DNA of 64,000 bases from Marinomonas shanghaiensis. GTDB taxonomy: Bacteria > Pseudomonadota > Gammaproteobacteria > Pseudomonadales > Marinomonadaceae. The notes below the pieces were generated by a model. The model was not told the DNA's origin, made no database searches, and saw nothing but the letters and a program-made list of their open reading frames with translations. The DNA is taken from the NCBI RefSeq assembly GCF_003259175.1, contig NZ_QGOK01000020.1, positions 1 to 64,000 of the forward strand. Reading direction: 5' to 3'. Every line of letters begins with the position of its first letter. The stretch's first letter is position 1. Both the position numbers and the translations under genes were made by a program. Positions 39,401 to 48,123 of this stretch are shown here, piece by piece.

Positions 39401-42400
39401 GGTATTTTTGACCGTTACAATATCTCGTGAGGCTAAGGCATCGCTCGTATTAACTGTTTCATTGTGATCAAAATCCACTTTCAATGTAACAGGCTGAGTT
39501 GCTCCAGTATCATCGGTGACAGAGAAAGCGACTTCCATAGAGGCTGCGGTAATAGCGCCACCATCGTAAACTGGATAGTTATAATGAGTGAATGTACCCA
39601 AAACAATGTCTTCGTTTAAATCAAAACGACCATTGAGATTGGCATCATTATCAACAAAACCATAGCCTGATTGAGCGCCTGAACCAGCGGGATTGCCCCA
39701 ACGAATTTGGTCTAAACCATCGTCATTATCAGCGCCATCAAATTTGTTAATATGCGTACCATTTTGATAGCTTACCCAGTTAGCCTCTATCCCAGTAACC
39801 TCAAAGGTTTCTCGACGAACTATAATGCTGTCTTCGTCGTTCACCGCAACAGGTACAGAATCTTCAATAGAAACAGAGACATATTCAGTCGTTGTCACAA
39901 GACCGTCATTAACTGCAATACCAAAGTCAACACTGACTACATCATTTGATGTGACATCAGTATGATCCACAGGACCGCTTAAAGTAACCACATAACCATT
40001 CTGACCATCTGTATCTGTAAGAGCTACACGAATAATTTCTATCTCGCCCGCTTTGGCGACCAAATTACCACTACTATCAGTAGTCCAAACCAAAGTTACG
40101 CCACCTGATGTCATTACTTCGCTTGGAGCAACAAGTGATAAGGACAGACTCTGACCTTCTGCATCACTGATGTTGAAGCTGCCAGTAACAGATGTACTAA
40201 TTGATGAACCAGAATCATTCCCTGCCAAGCTATCTTCAGAAACAACAACAGACACCGAACTAGGATCAATCACTATTTCGGGCGCTGTATTTACCCATGT
40301 AGCACTGCTAGAAGCCGCGGTCGCACCAGGATCTACCGCGGTTGCCGTTGCCGTAACAGTAAGGTCACCGTTAAAATCGTCTCCCACAGACAGTATCAAC
40401 CCTTTTACAGTCACACCCCCTGTTTCAGAGTCAACTGTAATCGAATTCGTGAACCCACCACTGTTTAAAGAAATCTTCCAAGTTGTGATCCCATTTTCGG
40501 TACCCAAATTTTCAGCACCGGATAAAGACGTTCCCTCTGGCGTTGTCACTGTTAACTCAGTAATGCTTTCAGAGTAGTCTGCATCCGTTGGGGTGGCGGT
40601 GATATCTACCGTGTAATTTGTAATTGCAGACTCGTAAGAGACGCTATGAAGCAAATAATCACTCGTAGTCACACGATCACCTGTTACCGGTGTAGAGAAC
40701 TCAATTGCAGTGATAGATTTACCCTCTGGCGCGTTCACTGTTACTGGACTACCAATCCGGTCATAGCCGCCCTCATCAGTATTACCGTCAATGCTATAAG
40801 TTGCGGACGTACCATCACTGTACTTCACAGTATAAACCGCCGTCTCATTATGGCTATTTAGCCAGGCAAGCTCAAAAGTTACTGAAGAAGCGGGGTTATC
40901 AAGCCCAACAACAAGTTTTTCTTGTTGACCAATTTCCGAGTCTGCACCATTGCTAGCCTGTCCCGTCACACCAAAACCAGTAGGCGTACCAGAATCCTTA
41001 ATGGAAATAGCAACTACATCATTCTCGCTGTTGTAGGCAGTCACTGTGAACCCAGCGGGGTTACCAACCGGATCTTCTATTCCATCAAGCACATTCGACA
41101 AATCTACGCTGTATAGAGTAGTTGTCGTGGTTGGCTCCAAAGTCAATTCCACTGTTGGTGCATCCGTTACCGGCGTTACATTAACAGTTGCTGTTGCAGT
41201 AGACGTATTACCTGCCTCATCTTGGACCTGATAAGTAATCTCTACTACGCCGCTAAAGTCAGCAACAGGTGTAAACACAAGCTTGCCTTCATCATTGACA
41301 GTGACGCTGCCTTTATCAGAGTCAAATGAAATGCTACCAGAAACCAAAACGGAACCACTTTCATCATTTGCGAGAACATCAATAACTAACGGCTCCGCAG
41401 AATCTTCATTAATAGATACTGTCTCACCGGCCACCTCAGCAACTGTATCAAGAGTAAACTCTAACGTACTACTCTCAGACGTATTTCCTGCAGAATCAAC
41501 TTGGCGAACGGTAACCGTATTCACACCTTCTGTTGTGGTTGGTGCTGTAGTGATCCATTCTCCATCAACAAAATATTCAAGCGTAGCGCCGCTTTCAATA
41601 CCAGTAATTGTGTAACTGCCATCGTTGGTCAAATGATCATTCGTTGAAGCGCCACTATCAGTATTAAGCGAGATAACAAGTGAATCTGGCGCGGAAATAT
41701 CAACAACATGGGAAGACGTTGTTTTACTCTCAACGGTATTACCAGCCGCATCAGAAGACTTCACGACAACCTCGAATTCGGTATCCGCTGCCAAATCACT
41801 GCCTGCAACAGCAAGAGCCCAAACACCACCAATAGCAACGGTTGTAGAATATTCTCTACCATTGATTGTCATCTTAACCACATCACCAACGGAAATATCG
41901 CCACCAACAGCCTTACCAGAAACAGTGATGGTTTGACCACTTTCTTCCGAGTTGATCACGTCATCAGACGTAATTGTATTCACTGTCACCGTGCCCGCAT
42001 CCGCAACCGTATCCTTAACAATAGATTGAGGATTAGAAACGGCCTCATTGCCATAACCGTCTGTTGCATTAACAACAACACTTAGTTCGCCATCGGCAAG
42101 CGTTGATACATCGATATTAGTTTCAAAGTATGCCCAGCCACTACCATCTTCAGATACAGTAACATCACCAGTCAAAGTGATAACTTGACCACTACTGTCC
42201 GTAATAGTAATCGAAGTAACACTGCCACCGGTCTCTAACCAACCTCCAACAGTTAAATTCCCAGCTTCGTCAAAATTAATCACACCGTCATTGTTACCCT
42301 CGGCTAAAAACACATCGACATCGGCAAATGTGTCAACTTTGAAGATCTCAGTACTGTTAGCTGAGAAAGGATTACCCGCCTCATCTGTACCAGTAACCGT

Positions 42401-44500
42401 AGCAACAACAAATGGATTAGCTAACGTTGTACTAGCAAGATCAGATCCCAAAACATCAACAGAATAGATATATTTACCCGATGCATTTTGATCATTTGAG
42501 ACAATAGCTGACCCAATCACTTCACCATCCAAAGTAATAGTAACCGTATCGCCAGGCTTCGCATCGCCACCAACCCAACCAGTAATGGTTACAATGGCAC
42601 CATCAGCGGATTCAGCACTGTTGATAACGCTATCAGACGTAATTCTATCGACATCAATATTTGCATTGGCATTTAAATCGACCGTATGAGTTGAAGAACC
42701 TGTACTTTCGACTGTGTTGCCCGCCGCATCAGAAGACGTCACAACCGCATCGAACGCCGTATCCGCTGCAAGATCAGAACCTGCTACGTCCACAGACCAA
42801 GTATTGTCTGCACCGACTGTCGTTGTGTAAGTCGTGCCGTTGATCACCAAGGTCACGCTATCGCCTTCTGCGATGTCGCCACCTGTCGCCGTACCTGTCA
42901 CCGCCACTGTGCCTGCCGCTTCTGTCGCGTTGATCACGTCATCAGACGTAATCGCATTCACTGTCACCGTGCCCGCATCCGCAGACGTATCGACCGTATG
43001 AGTTGACGTTGTTGTGGCGCTGTAAGAGTTGCCTGCACTGTCTTGCCCTGTGACACTGGCTTGGAAAGAGGTATCTTGAGCAAGGTCAGAACCTGCAACT
43101 TCTACACTCCAAGTTTTATTCGCTAAAACGACCGCTGTATAAACCGTACCGTTAATGGTCATAGAAACGACATCACCAGCGGATGCATCAAAACCGACAC
43201 GACCAGAAACCGTTACACTAGCTTCACTTTCTTCAGCATTAATAACGTCATCAGAGGTGATACTATTGACGCTAATACTTGCTCTTGAACCTGTTTTAAC
43301 GAGGTAGCTTTCCGTTGTATCTGTTGTTCCTTGTTGTCCAATGTTATTGGAAACAACCACACTGGCTTCAACAATACGATCTGTATCAGCGGATAGGTCT
43401 GAGCCCGCCACATCAACGGACCAAGTGCCATCACTCTCTACCTGTGCTTCATAACTAACACCATTGATAACAAGAGTAACAACACCACTTTCAAATGCAT
43501 CTCCAGTAACCGTGCCCGTGACAGTAACAGTAGCACTGCTCTCAGCAGCATTAATGGTGCTGTCTTCCGTGATAGGATCGATATCAAGGTTAACAAGCAA
43601 AGCACTTTGATCCACGGTATGCGTTGAGGTACCGATGCTATCAACCGTATCACCAGAGCTATTGCTGGACGTCACAACCACATCAAATTCTGTATCTGCC
43701 GCTAAATCAGAGCCTGCAACGCCAACAGACCAAGTACCGGTAGCACTGACTGTCGTGGTGTAAGTGGTTCCATTGACCACCAATACAACTTGATCACCTT
43801 GAGAAATATCACCACCAACGGCCGTACCAGACACGGTAATCGTACTCGTTGCTTCGGTTGCATTGATCATGTCATCTGAGGTTATGGAATTTACAGTCAC
43901 GCTACCTGCAACGGCTGCGATAGGAGACACTGTTGATGTTGTCTCAGTGGGCGTTCTGCTTGAACTTGAAGGAGCTGAATATTGGTTTTGACCCGTTTGA
44001 CTGCCGCTGCCATTGTCCGTGTCATAACCATAAGTAGGCAATGCGCTGGATGTGTCATTGCCAAATGTAGGTAATGCACTGTTGTCATTCCGATCAATAT
44101 CAACATCCACACGTTGCTGTTCAAAGCCTTGCGCTTCACCCGCTGCTGGCGCATCTTGAATAAGTGTCGGGTCATCACCCGCAAGGATGGCTTCTTGCAA
44201 TGCATCGACATCGGCAGATGAATCGGCAACAAGATCAGCATTATCACCAGAGTTATAAACTTCATCGGTAATTTCGACGACGGCATCACTGCCAATCACA
44301 ACTTCCGTACCGTCAATGAAAGCAATCGTTACACTGCCATTGCCTCCGGTTAGGACAGTTTCTCCAAAGAAAATCGGGTCCCCGATTTTAACCACTCGCT
44401 CTTGTCCATCAATCGATTGAACCGTAACAGAACCACTTAATTTTGTGATAAAGCCGATCGCAGTACCGAGTGTTGCAAATGAAACTTGACTGTCGCTCAT
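36470..44500 (-). CDS. Giant LapA-like RTX adhesin (type I secreted, retention module)
   Basis: A 2676-residue acidic, Ser/Thr/Asp-rich surface protein without Cys-dependent or Sec features. N-terminal retention module (about 1-115) followed by a di-alanine site PAAG (118-121), the kind cut by LapG-type periplasmic proteases. Then about seven Ig-like repeats of about 105 residues (195-960), cadherin/VCBS-like domains with VLANDE-type motifs (about 1010-1560), a beta-rich domain with a GTHIN motif (about 1570-1710), a PA14 domain (about 1873-2037), a cadherin-like domain, an unusual Asn/Gly/Asp solenoid (about 2165-2390), and a C-terminal RTX block (GGAGND repeats, about 2555-2595) with the secretion signal. 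It would be exported by a type I system and held in the outer membrane for attachment or biofilm. No lapBCE, lapD or lapG lies in the window. Confidence 0.93.
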   Translation of the reverse strand: MSDSQVSFATLGTAIGFITKLSGSVTVQSIDGQERVVKIGDPIFFGETVLTGGNGSVTIAFIDGTEVVIGSDAVVEITDEVYNSGDNADLVADSSADVDALQEAILAGDDPTLIQDAPAAGEAQGFEQQRVDVDIDRNDNSALPTFGNDTSSALPTYGYDTDNGSGSQTGQNQYSAPSSSSRTPTETTSTVSPIAAVAGSVTVNSITSDDMINATEATSTITVSGTAVGGDISQGDQVVLVVNGTTYTTTVSATGTWSVGVAGSDLAADTEFDVVVTSSNSSGDTVDSIGTSTHTVDQSALLVNLDIDPITEDSTINAAESSATVTVTGTVTGDAFESGVVTLVINGVSYEAQVESDGTWSVDVAGSDLSADTDRIVEASVVVSNNIGQQGTTDTTESYLVKTGSRASISVNSITSDDVINAEESEASVTVSGRVGFDASAGDVVSMTINGTVYTAVVLANKTWSVEVAGSDLAQDTSFQASVTGQDSAGNSYSATTTSTHTVDTSADAGTVTVNAITSDDVINATEAAGTVAVTGTATGGDIAEGDSVTLVINGTTYTTTVGADNTWSVDVAGSDLAADTAFDAVVTSSDAAGNTVESTGSSTHTVDLNANANIDVDRITSDSVINSAESADGAIVTITGWVGGDAKPGDTVTITLDGEVIGSAIVSNDQNASGKYIYSVDVLGSDLASTTLANPFVVATVTGTDEAGNPFSANSTEIFKVDTFADVDVFLAEGNNDGVINFDEAGNLTVGGWLETGGSVTSITITDSSGQVITLTGDVTVSEDGSGWAYFETNIDVSTLADGELSVVVNATDGYGNEAVSNPQSIVKDTVADAGTVTVNTITSDDVINSEESGQTITVSGKAVGGDISVGDVVKMTINGREYSTTVAIGGVWALAVAGSDLAADTEFEVVVKSSDAAGNTVESKTTSSHVVDISAPDSLVISLNTDSGASTNDHLTNDGSYTITGIESGATLEYFVDGEWITTAPTTTEGVNTVTVRQVDSAGNTSESSTLEFTLDTVAEVAGETVSINEDSAEPLVIDVLANDESGSVLVSGSISFDSDKGSVTVNDEGKLVFTPVADFSGVVEITYQVQDEAGNTSTATATVNVTPVTDAPTVELTLEPTTTTTLYSVDLSNVLDGIEDPVGNPAGFTVTAYNSENDVVAISIKDSGTPTGFGVTGQASNGADSEIGQQEKLVVGLDNPASSVTFELAWLNSHNETAVYTVKYSDGTSATYSIDGNTDEGGYDRIGSPVTVNAPEGKSITAIEFSTPVTGDRVTTSDYLLHSVSYESAITNYTVDITATPTDADYSESITELTVTTPEGTSLSGAENLGTENGITTWKISLNSGGFTNSITVDSETGGVTVKGLILSVGDDFNGDLTVTATATAVDPGATAASSSATWVNTAPEIVIDPSSVSVVVSEDSLAGNDSGSSISTSVTGSFNISDAEGQSLSLSLVAPSEVMTSGGVTLVWTTDSSGNLVAKAGEIEIIRVALTDTDGQNGYVVTLSGPVDHTDVTSNDVVSVDFGIAVNDGLVTTTEYVSVSIEDSVPVAVNDEDSIIVRRETFEVTGIEANWVSYQNGTHINKFDGADNDDGLDQIRWGNPAGSGAQSGYGFVDNDANLNGRFDLNEDIVLGTFTHYNYPVYDGGAITAASMEVAFSVTDDTGATQPVTLKVDFDHNETVNTSDALASRDIVTVKNTFVTFEWEGEVYTLQVVGFREVGNSDGEIITSIYTDENASTSYELVVRVVEGEGYSLPQTTGNVLEGDDGVGADTLSQDGSVSVVSVAVGGLVTESDANVGSSVQGQYGNLVLNADGSYTYQVTASVDKIPAGAQETFSYMIQDSDGSASSATLSINVGTNAAPVAQDDGGANDLFAGLVGEYYGTNSQINNISDFKALIESKDPDATFKASNINYGYGSGDVAKGSNLQSFLGTDSNTLSADPGDNTDGGIHLQGYVYLEAGTYNFKVTADDGYQITINGVAVATVDNIQSVNTTIHQTFTITESGYHAIDMIWWDQGGDYVFQPVLSSDGGATYFVLDASMLSSTGETAFSTSEDQGLEIKAESLLANDTDADGDTLTVTSISNVQNGYAYMDSAGVIHFTPLKGFSGTATFDYIISDGKGGTDKATASISVTSDGVLPTVSVSVAADLPDFNVEVWKGHSDGFETQVSASSKGSQGVNGSYYVNGDLNSNSTAGDGSDNVVIAGNVNRDLYLDDGSFSGDGDDNLLVKGELNSNGSIYGGAGNDSVEIRGNANEDIDLSNGNDRLAIGGSINSNAEIELGDGDDSAYIARDVNSEIDSGKGNDTVVIGGNVNSGGDVELGSGDDILSIQGDVSGKIRGDDGSDTVIIHGNVWSNADIKLGSGNDVIVIDGKLYSNVDGESGNDSIYLSSYSKNDYYNNVDNIKSRIINFENIMMSDGLIKGDSSAFNNYNSSTFSYSVTVVIDNTNSTVDSSVVTLFGVPSEASLTLDGVLLAPNSDGSYDIEITDGQTSIDALQVVSSVELPNLNITSSVSSGSDDSGASSTDDKDNYLVGSEDNDTLIGGAGNDILFGGDDESSDILTGGAGNDIFILNDTADVSNIDVITDFNAADDALDLTDLLTGIDGSPGKDADADVITKFLTDNVKVTDGHVKVGGEDVAEFGSASSFDSNLDGSVSSTDSIKVIYNDQEYNINIDG

Positions 44501-44600
44501 GGTATTTTCCCTAGAAAAGAAGTCTTTAAAAGTGTCTTAAAAAAGACGCAATGATTTTATGATTACTCACAAGATAGGAGATTAGAAGCAAGGTCGCTAT

Positions 44601-44614
44601 TGTACCTTGGTACA
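44601..44614. promoter_or_regulatory. Small dyad in the adhesin-usp intergenic region
   Basis: TGTACCTTGGTACA, two 6-base arms around TT, lies 101 bases upstream of the adhesin start and 149 bases before the universal stress gene. It is a possible operator for either; no family can be assigned. Confidence 0.3.
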
Positions 44615-44768
44615 GTCAGGGTATTTTTTTCATTACACAAGATAGACTCTTCGCCCCTCTGATCAAAAGCGGAAGAAATAGATTTCTTCAACTACTCTTA
44701 AACATGTCGAGAAAATCCTAATAACAAAGTCTTATTGAGGCTCTAAAATAACAATAGGGAGTATGACA

Positions 44769-45620
44769 ATGATGAACGTAATCGCCTGCATTGATGGATC
44801 CTCTTTGTCTGAATACGTCACAACGGCATCAGTTTGGGCCGCAAGACAAATGGGAGCACCATTAATCTTATTACACTCTTTAGAAAAAGAACCCGTTAGA
44901 ACCGATGACGACCTTTCAGGCTCGATTGGTTTGGGAAGTCGAGAACATTTACTCGATGAACTCATCGCTCTTGATGAGAAACGCGCAAAGTTAGCGTTCG
45001 AACACGGTCAATTGATACTCGAAAACGCGAAAGACTTCGCTCAAAAAGCCGGTGCGAAGCAACTCGAATTACTTCAACGTCACGGGGACCTGGTCGACAA
45101 CTTGCTGCATTTAGAAGAAGAAACACGACTGATCGTCGTGGGACGTCTTGGCAGCCATCACACCATGGATGCCCATACTATTGGCTCTCACATAGAACGC
45201 GTGGCTAGAACATCCAAACGCCCCATTCTTATCAGTGTGGGTAAATTCAAATCTCCCAACAACTTTATGATCGCCTACGATGGTAGAGAGGCAGCGGATA
45301 ATGCCATCACACGAATCGCCCAAAGCCCGTTACTGATCGGATTACCATGCCATTTAGTAATGGCAGGAGAAGATACTACGGAAAGACGACATAAATTAGA
45401 TGGAGCGAAACAGCTTCTCGAAGAAGAAGGCTTTGATGTCACCGCTTCCATCATACCAGGAAAGATTTATTCGACATTGACCCAATATAGAGATGAAAAT
45501 GAAATAGAGCTGATGGCAATGGGAGCCTATGGGCATTCAAGGCTTAGACAATTTTTTGTTGGTAGCAACACCAGTAAAATGATTATCGAAAGCCATATAC
45601 CCTTACTCATTCTTCGTTAA
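44769..45620 (+). CDS. Universal stress protein (tandem UspA domains)
   Basis: A cytoplasmic protein of about 283 residues with two UspA-type domains: the first starts MNVIACIDGSSLSEYV and ends with VVGRLGSHH; the second (about 160-283) starts NNFMIAYDGREAADNA and ends in the nucleotide-binding-type stretch MGAYGHSRLRQFFVGSNTSKMI (G-x2-G-x9-G-S/T). ATGs at 44763, 44769 and 44772 compete; AGGGAG is 7 bases from 44769 and only 1 base from 44763, so I choose 44769. It is a single gene divergent from the adhesin, with a terminator after it. Confidence 0.92.
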   Translation: MMNVIACIDGSSLSEYVTTASVWAARQMGAPLILLHSLEKEPVRTDDDLSGSIGLGSREHLLDELIALDEKRAKLAFEHGQLILENAKDFAQKAGAKQLELLQRHGDLVDNLLHLEEETRLIVVGRLGSHHTMDAHTIGSHIERVARTSKRPILISVGKFKSPNNFMIAYDGREAADNAITRIAQSPLLIGLPCHLVMAGEDTTERRHKLDGAKQLLEEEGFDVTASIIPGKIYSTLTQYRDENEIELMAMGAYGHSRLRQFFVGSNTSKMIIESHIPLLILR

Positions 45621-45655
45621 GGCATCCCTAAGGCTTAACGTCGTCTCAAACACAA

Positions 45656-45695
45656 AAAAACGCCAAGGAGGTGCATGACCAACTTGGCTTTTTTT
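45656..45695 (+). terminator. Intrinsic terminator after the universal stress gene
   Basis: GCCAAG (45662-45667) and CTTGGC (45683-45688) form a stem flanked by A-run and T-run. It also lies in the path of the opposite nfeD-like transcript. Confidence 0.8.
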
Positions 45696-45713
45696 CAACA
45701 AAAGTAAAGCGGC

Positions 45714-46178
45714 TTAGCTTGGGGAAATCGCTCTAATATGCAATTTACCCACTTCAGCTTCAATGACTTCAACCTTTGTGCCAGCCTCAATATACTCCTC
45801 ACTCACCAGCGCCCATTCCACACCGGAATAATGATGTTTGGGAGACAGAGTCGGCGACACGGCTTCTTTTAACACAAATTGATGATCCGTAAACTCACTT
45901 CTCGCCTTTTTCGTGCTCACGTGAGATTGCATGCGCTTCAAAGGACGCCATAGCAAAAGCGCCGCAAGCAAAGTCAGTACAGCAGTGCTTGACAGAGCAT
46001 TCAACAAGTTAGTGGGCAATATACCCATAAACAATAAGGCTCCCGTTGCCATTGCCGCTAAGCCAACAAAAAACAAGACAAAGGTTGAAAAGCCCAACAC
46101 GGTTACCTCAATAACCAAAAGAATCAAACCAATAACAAATAAGCTTTGGGCTAGATTATTGGCAAAGAAATCCATCAT
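45714..46178 (-). CDS. NfeD-like membrane protein
   Basis: A 154-residue protein with an N-terminal membrane region of three or four hydrophobic segments (about 8-75) and a C-terminal OB-fold-like domain (about 85-152) with GVEWALVSEEYIEAGTKVEVIEAEVGKLHIRA. This is the short NfeD1b type, which works with a stomatin/SPFH partner in membrane microdomains. It overlaps the stomatin stop by 1 base (TAATG), with AAGGA at a good distance, so the two are translationally coupled. Confidence 0.9.
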   Translation of the reverse strand: MMDFFANNLAQSLFVIGLILLVIEVTVLGFSTFVLFFVGLAAMATGALLFMGILPTNLLNALSSTAVLTLLAALLLWRPLKRMQSHVSTKKARSEFTDHQFVLKEAVSPTLSPKHHYSGVEWALVSEEYIEAGTKVEVIEAEVGKLHIRAISPS

Positions 46179-47116
46179 TAATTTCCTTTTGACATTTTTT
46201 GAATAATCGTCATCGCCTGAGCGACCACCGCAGCGGCATCAGACGCCCCATCAGGCAACAATACCACAGACGACTCTTTAGCGATGGCACGCTTGGCTTC
46301 AATGGCTTTCGTTGCAAGATCAAGCTGAATGGCTTTTTGCCCTTCTTCGGTCGCAGCCGCCTCACCGACTTGGCGCAATGCTTCGGCTTGAGCCGATGCC
46401 ACCGCCACAATCGCTTTCGCCTCACCTTCTGCGCGCAATACTTGCTCTTCTTTATCCGCTTCTGCCGCCAAAACCACAGACGCTTTTTGACCTTCAGCAC
46501 GGTTAATCGCCGCTTGACGATCCCCTTCCGATTCCAAAATCTGCGCACGCTTAACACGCTCGGCTTTCATTTGTGCTTCCATCGCCTCCATTACAGACTG
46601 TGGCGGCACAATGTCTTTGATTTCGTAACGCAATACCTGAATACCCCAAGGACCTGCTGCGCTATTAATAGACGCCACAATATTGGTGTTAAGCACATCA
46701 CGCTCTTCAAAGGTTTTATCCAGTTCCATTTTCCCTAACTCAGAACGCATGGTCGTTTGCGCTAACTGAGTCACGGCAAAAACATAATTTTCTACACCAT
46801 ATGTCGCTTTGTAAGGGTCCAAAACACGGAAATACAACACCCCGTCCACACGCAAAGAAATATTGTCCTTAGTAATCGCGCTTTGTTCAGGCACATCAAC
46901 AGCTTGCTCCTTTAATGTACGATCGGCAGAGATGCGGTCAATAAAGGGAAGGATGAAATTCAACCCGGCTTCTTTCGTGGATTGATATTTACCAAAACGC
47001 TCAACAACATACGCCTGATTCTGTGGCACAAACTTGATTGAATTCTTTAGCAACACAACCACCAGTACCAGCACCAGTGTTTGCACGCTCAATATATAGC
47101 CAAGTAACTCTTCCAT
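46178..47116 (-). CDS. SPFH/Band 7 (stomatin/paraslipin-like, QmcA-type) membrane protein
   Basis: A 312-residue protein with one N-terminal membrane segment (about 5-24), the SPFH domain (about 25-190, with FVPQNQAYVVERFGKY and RSELGKMELDKTFEERD) and a long charged coiled-coil tail rich in Ala, Glu and Lys (about 190-270). Family members assemble into rings in the inner membrane and act as chaperone-like scaffolds for membrane quality control. It is co-transcribed with nfeD. The pairing of these two families is very common in bacteria. Confidence 0.94.
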   Translation of the reverse strand: MEELLGYILSVQTLVLVLVVVLLKNSIKFVPQNQAYVVERFGKYQSTKEAGLNFILPFIDRISADRTLKEQAVDVPEQSAITKDNISLRVDGVLYFRVLDPYKATYGVENYVFAVTQLAQTTMRSELGKMELDKTFEERDVLNTNIVASINSAAGPWGIQVLRYEIKDIVPPQSVMEAMEAQMKAERVKRAQILESEGDRQAAINRAEGQKASVVLAAEADKEEQVLRAEGEAKAIVAVASAQAEALRQVGEAAATEEGQKAIQLDLATKAIEAKRAIAKESSVVLLPDGASDAAAVVAQAMTIIQKMSKGN

Positions 47117-47301
47117 AACAATGCATCCTTAATCATTAAAAAAACACGACCAACTCATATTCTAGCGGCAATGGCAAAAATCACCACGCACAAAAATACA
47201 AGCCGAACGACACGTTTATCGTTACCATAGTAAGCACTGTTGATGAACAAAAGTCACCAACAATACCAAATTATCCAAACAAACCATGAGATCTTTGCAC
47301 G

Positions 47302-48123
47302 ATGTCGAGCACGGAATCCTTTCACTATCAACATGTTGAAGAGCTGCCAGGCTTAGTCATCAGTGCGGCAACGCTCACAGAGTTTCATTTTCAACCACAT
47401 TACCATTTGGACTACCACATAGGGCTCGTGACTCAAGGATCTCAACATCAAAAAGTTCAGCACAGAACACTGGACCTAGTTCCTGGAGAAGTTTGCCTGA
47501 TGCCACCGGGAGAAGTTCATGACGGTTTTGGTCGAAATCGCACAACGAGGCATTTAAAAACCTTTCGAGTTCCTGCAGAATTAATGCAAACTGCCCTGTT
47601 CGACAGCCAAGAACGAGAGACCAATCTTCAGCTTGCACCATCGATACTTGACCAGCCCACACACAACAGTGCATTTTTACAGCTAGCACAAGTTTTAGAT
47701 CCGAGCCAACACGCCAGCCAGCTTCATAAAGACACTTTATGGACCAACGCGCTTTCAAACCTGCTGTTTGCAGCAGAGAAAAAACCGCTGACCGAAGAAA
47801 TAGTTGGCCTAACAAAGCGACAAATGCAAAACATTAGAAATTATTGCGAAGCCAATCTATCCAGCAAAATACCACTCAACAGCCTTGCTCAATTGTGCGG
47901 ACTAACGCGTTTTCAATTTATCCGACGCTTCCAAAAACAAACGGGTCTCGCACCGCACGCTTGGCTAATGCGACTAAGATTAGAACGAGCTTGCGCGCAA
48001 TTAGCCAACCCGAATGCGGCAATCACCGACATCGCCAACGATGTCGGTTTTTATGACCAAAGCCACTTTAACCGAGCCTTTAAGCAAGCCTTTGGTGTTG
48101 CGCCGTCAAGCTATCGTTCCTGA
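47302..48123 (+). CDS. AraC family transcriptional regulator (cupin sensor)
   Basis: A 273-residue regulator. The N-terminal cupin-like sensor (about 25-110) has the His-rich start FHFQPHYHLDYHIGLVTQGSQ. The C-terminal AraC domain (about 170-273) ends QSHFNRAFKQAFGVAPSSYR. The type is often found beside amino-acid exporters and metabolic genes. No obvious RBS. Its 3' end overlaps the converging threonine aldolase gene by 18 bases, so each stop codon lies inside the other coding frame. Confidence 0.9.
   Translation: MSSTESFHYQHVEELPGLVISAATLTEFHFQPHYHLDYHIGLVTQGSQHQKVQHRTLDLVPGEVCLMPPGEVHDGFGRNRTTRHLKTFRVPAELMQTALFDSQERETNLQLAPSILDQPTHNSAFLQLAQVLDPSQHASQLHKDTLWTNALSNLLFAAEKKPLTEEIVGLTKRQMQNIRNYCEANLSSKIPLNSLAQLCGLTRFQFIRRFQKQTGLAPHAWLMRLRLERACAQLANPNAAITDIANDVGFYDQSHFNRAFKQAFGVAPSSYRS

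Noticed and set aside
46199..46738. 179-residue open frame opposite the stomatin gene
   Set aside because: His/Arg/Phe-rich composition typical of an antisense shadow of the well-supported SPFH gene.
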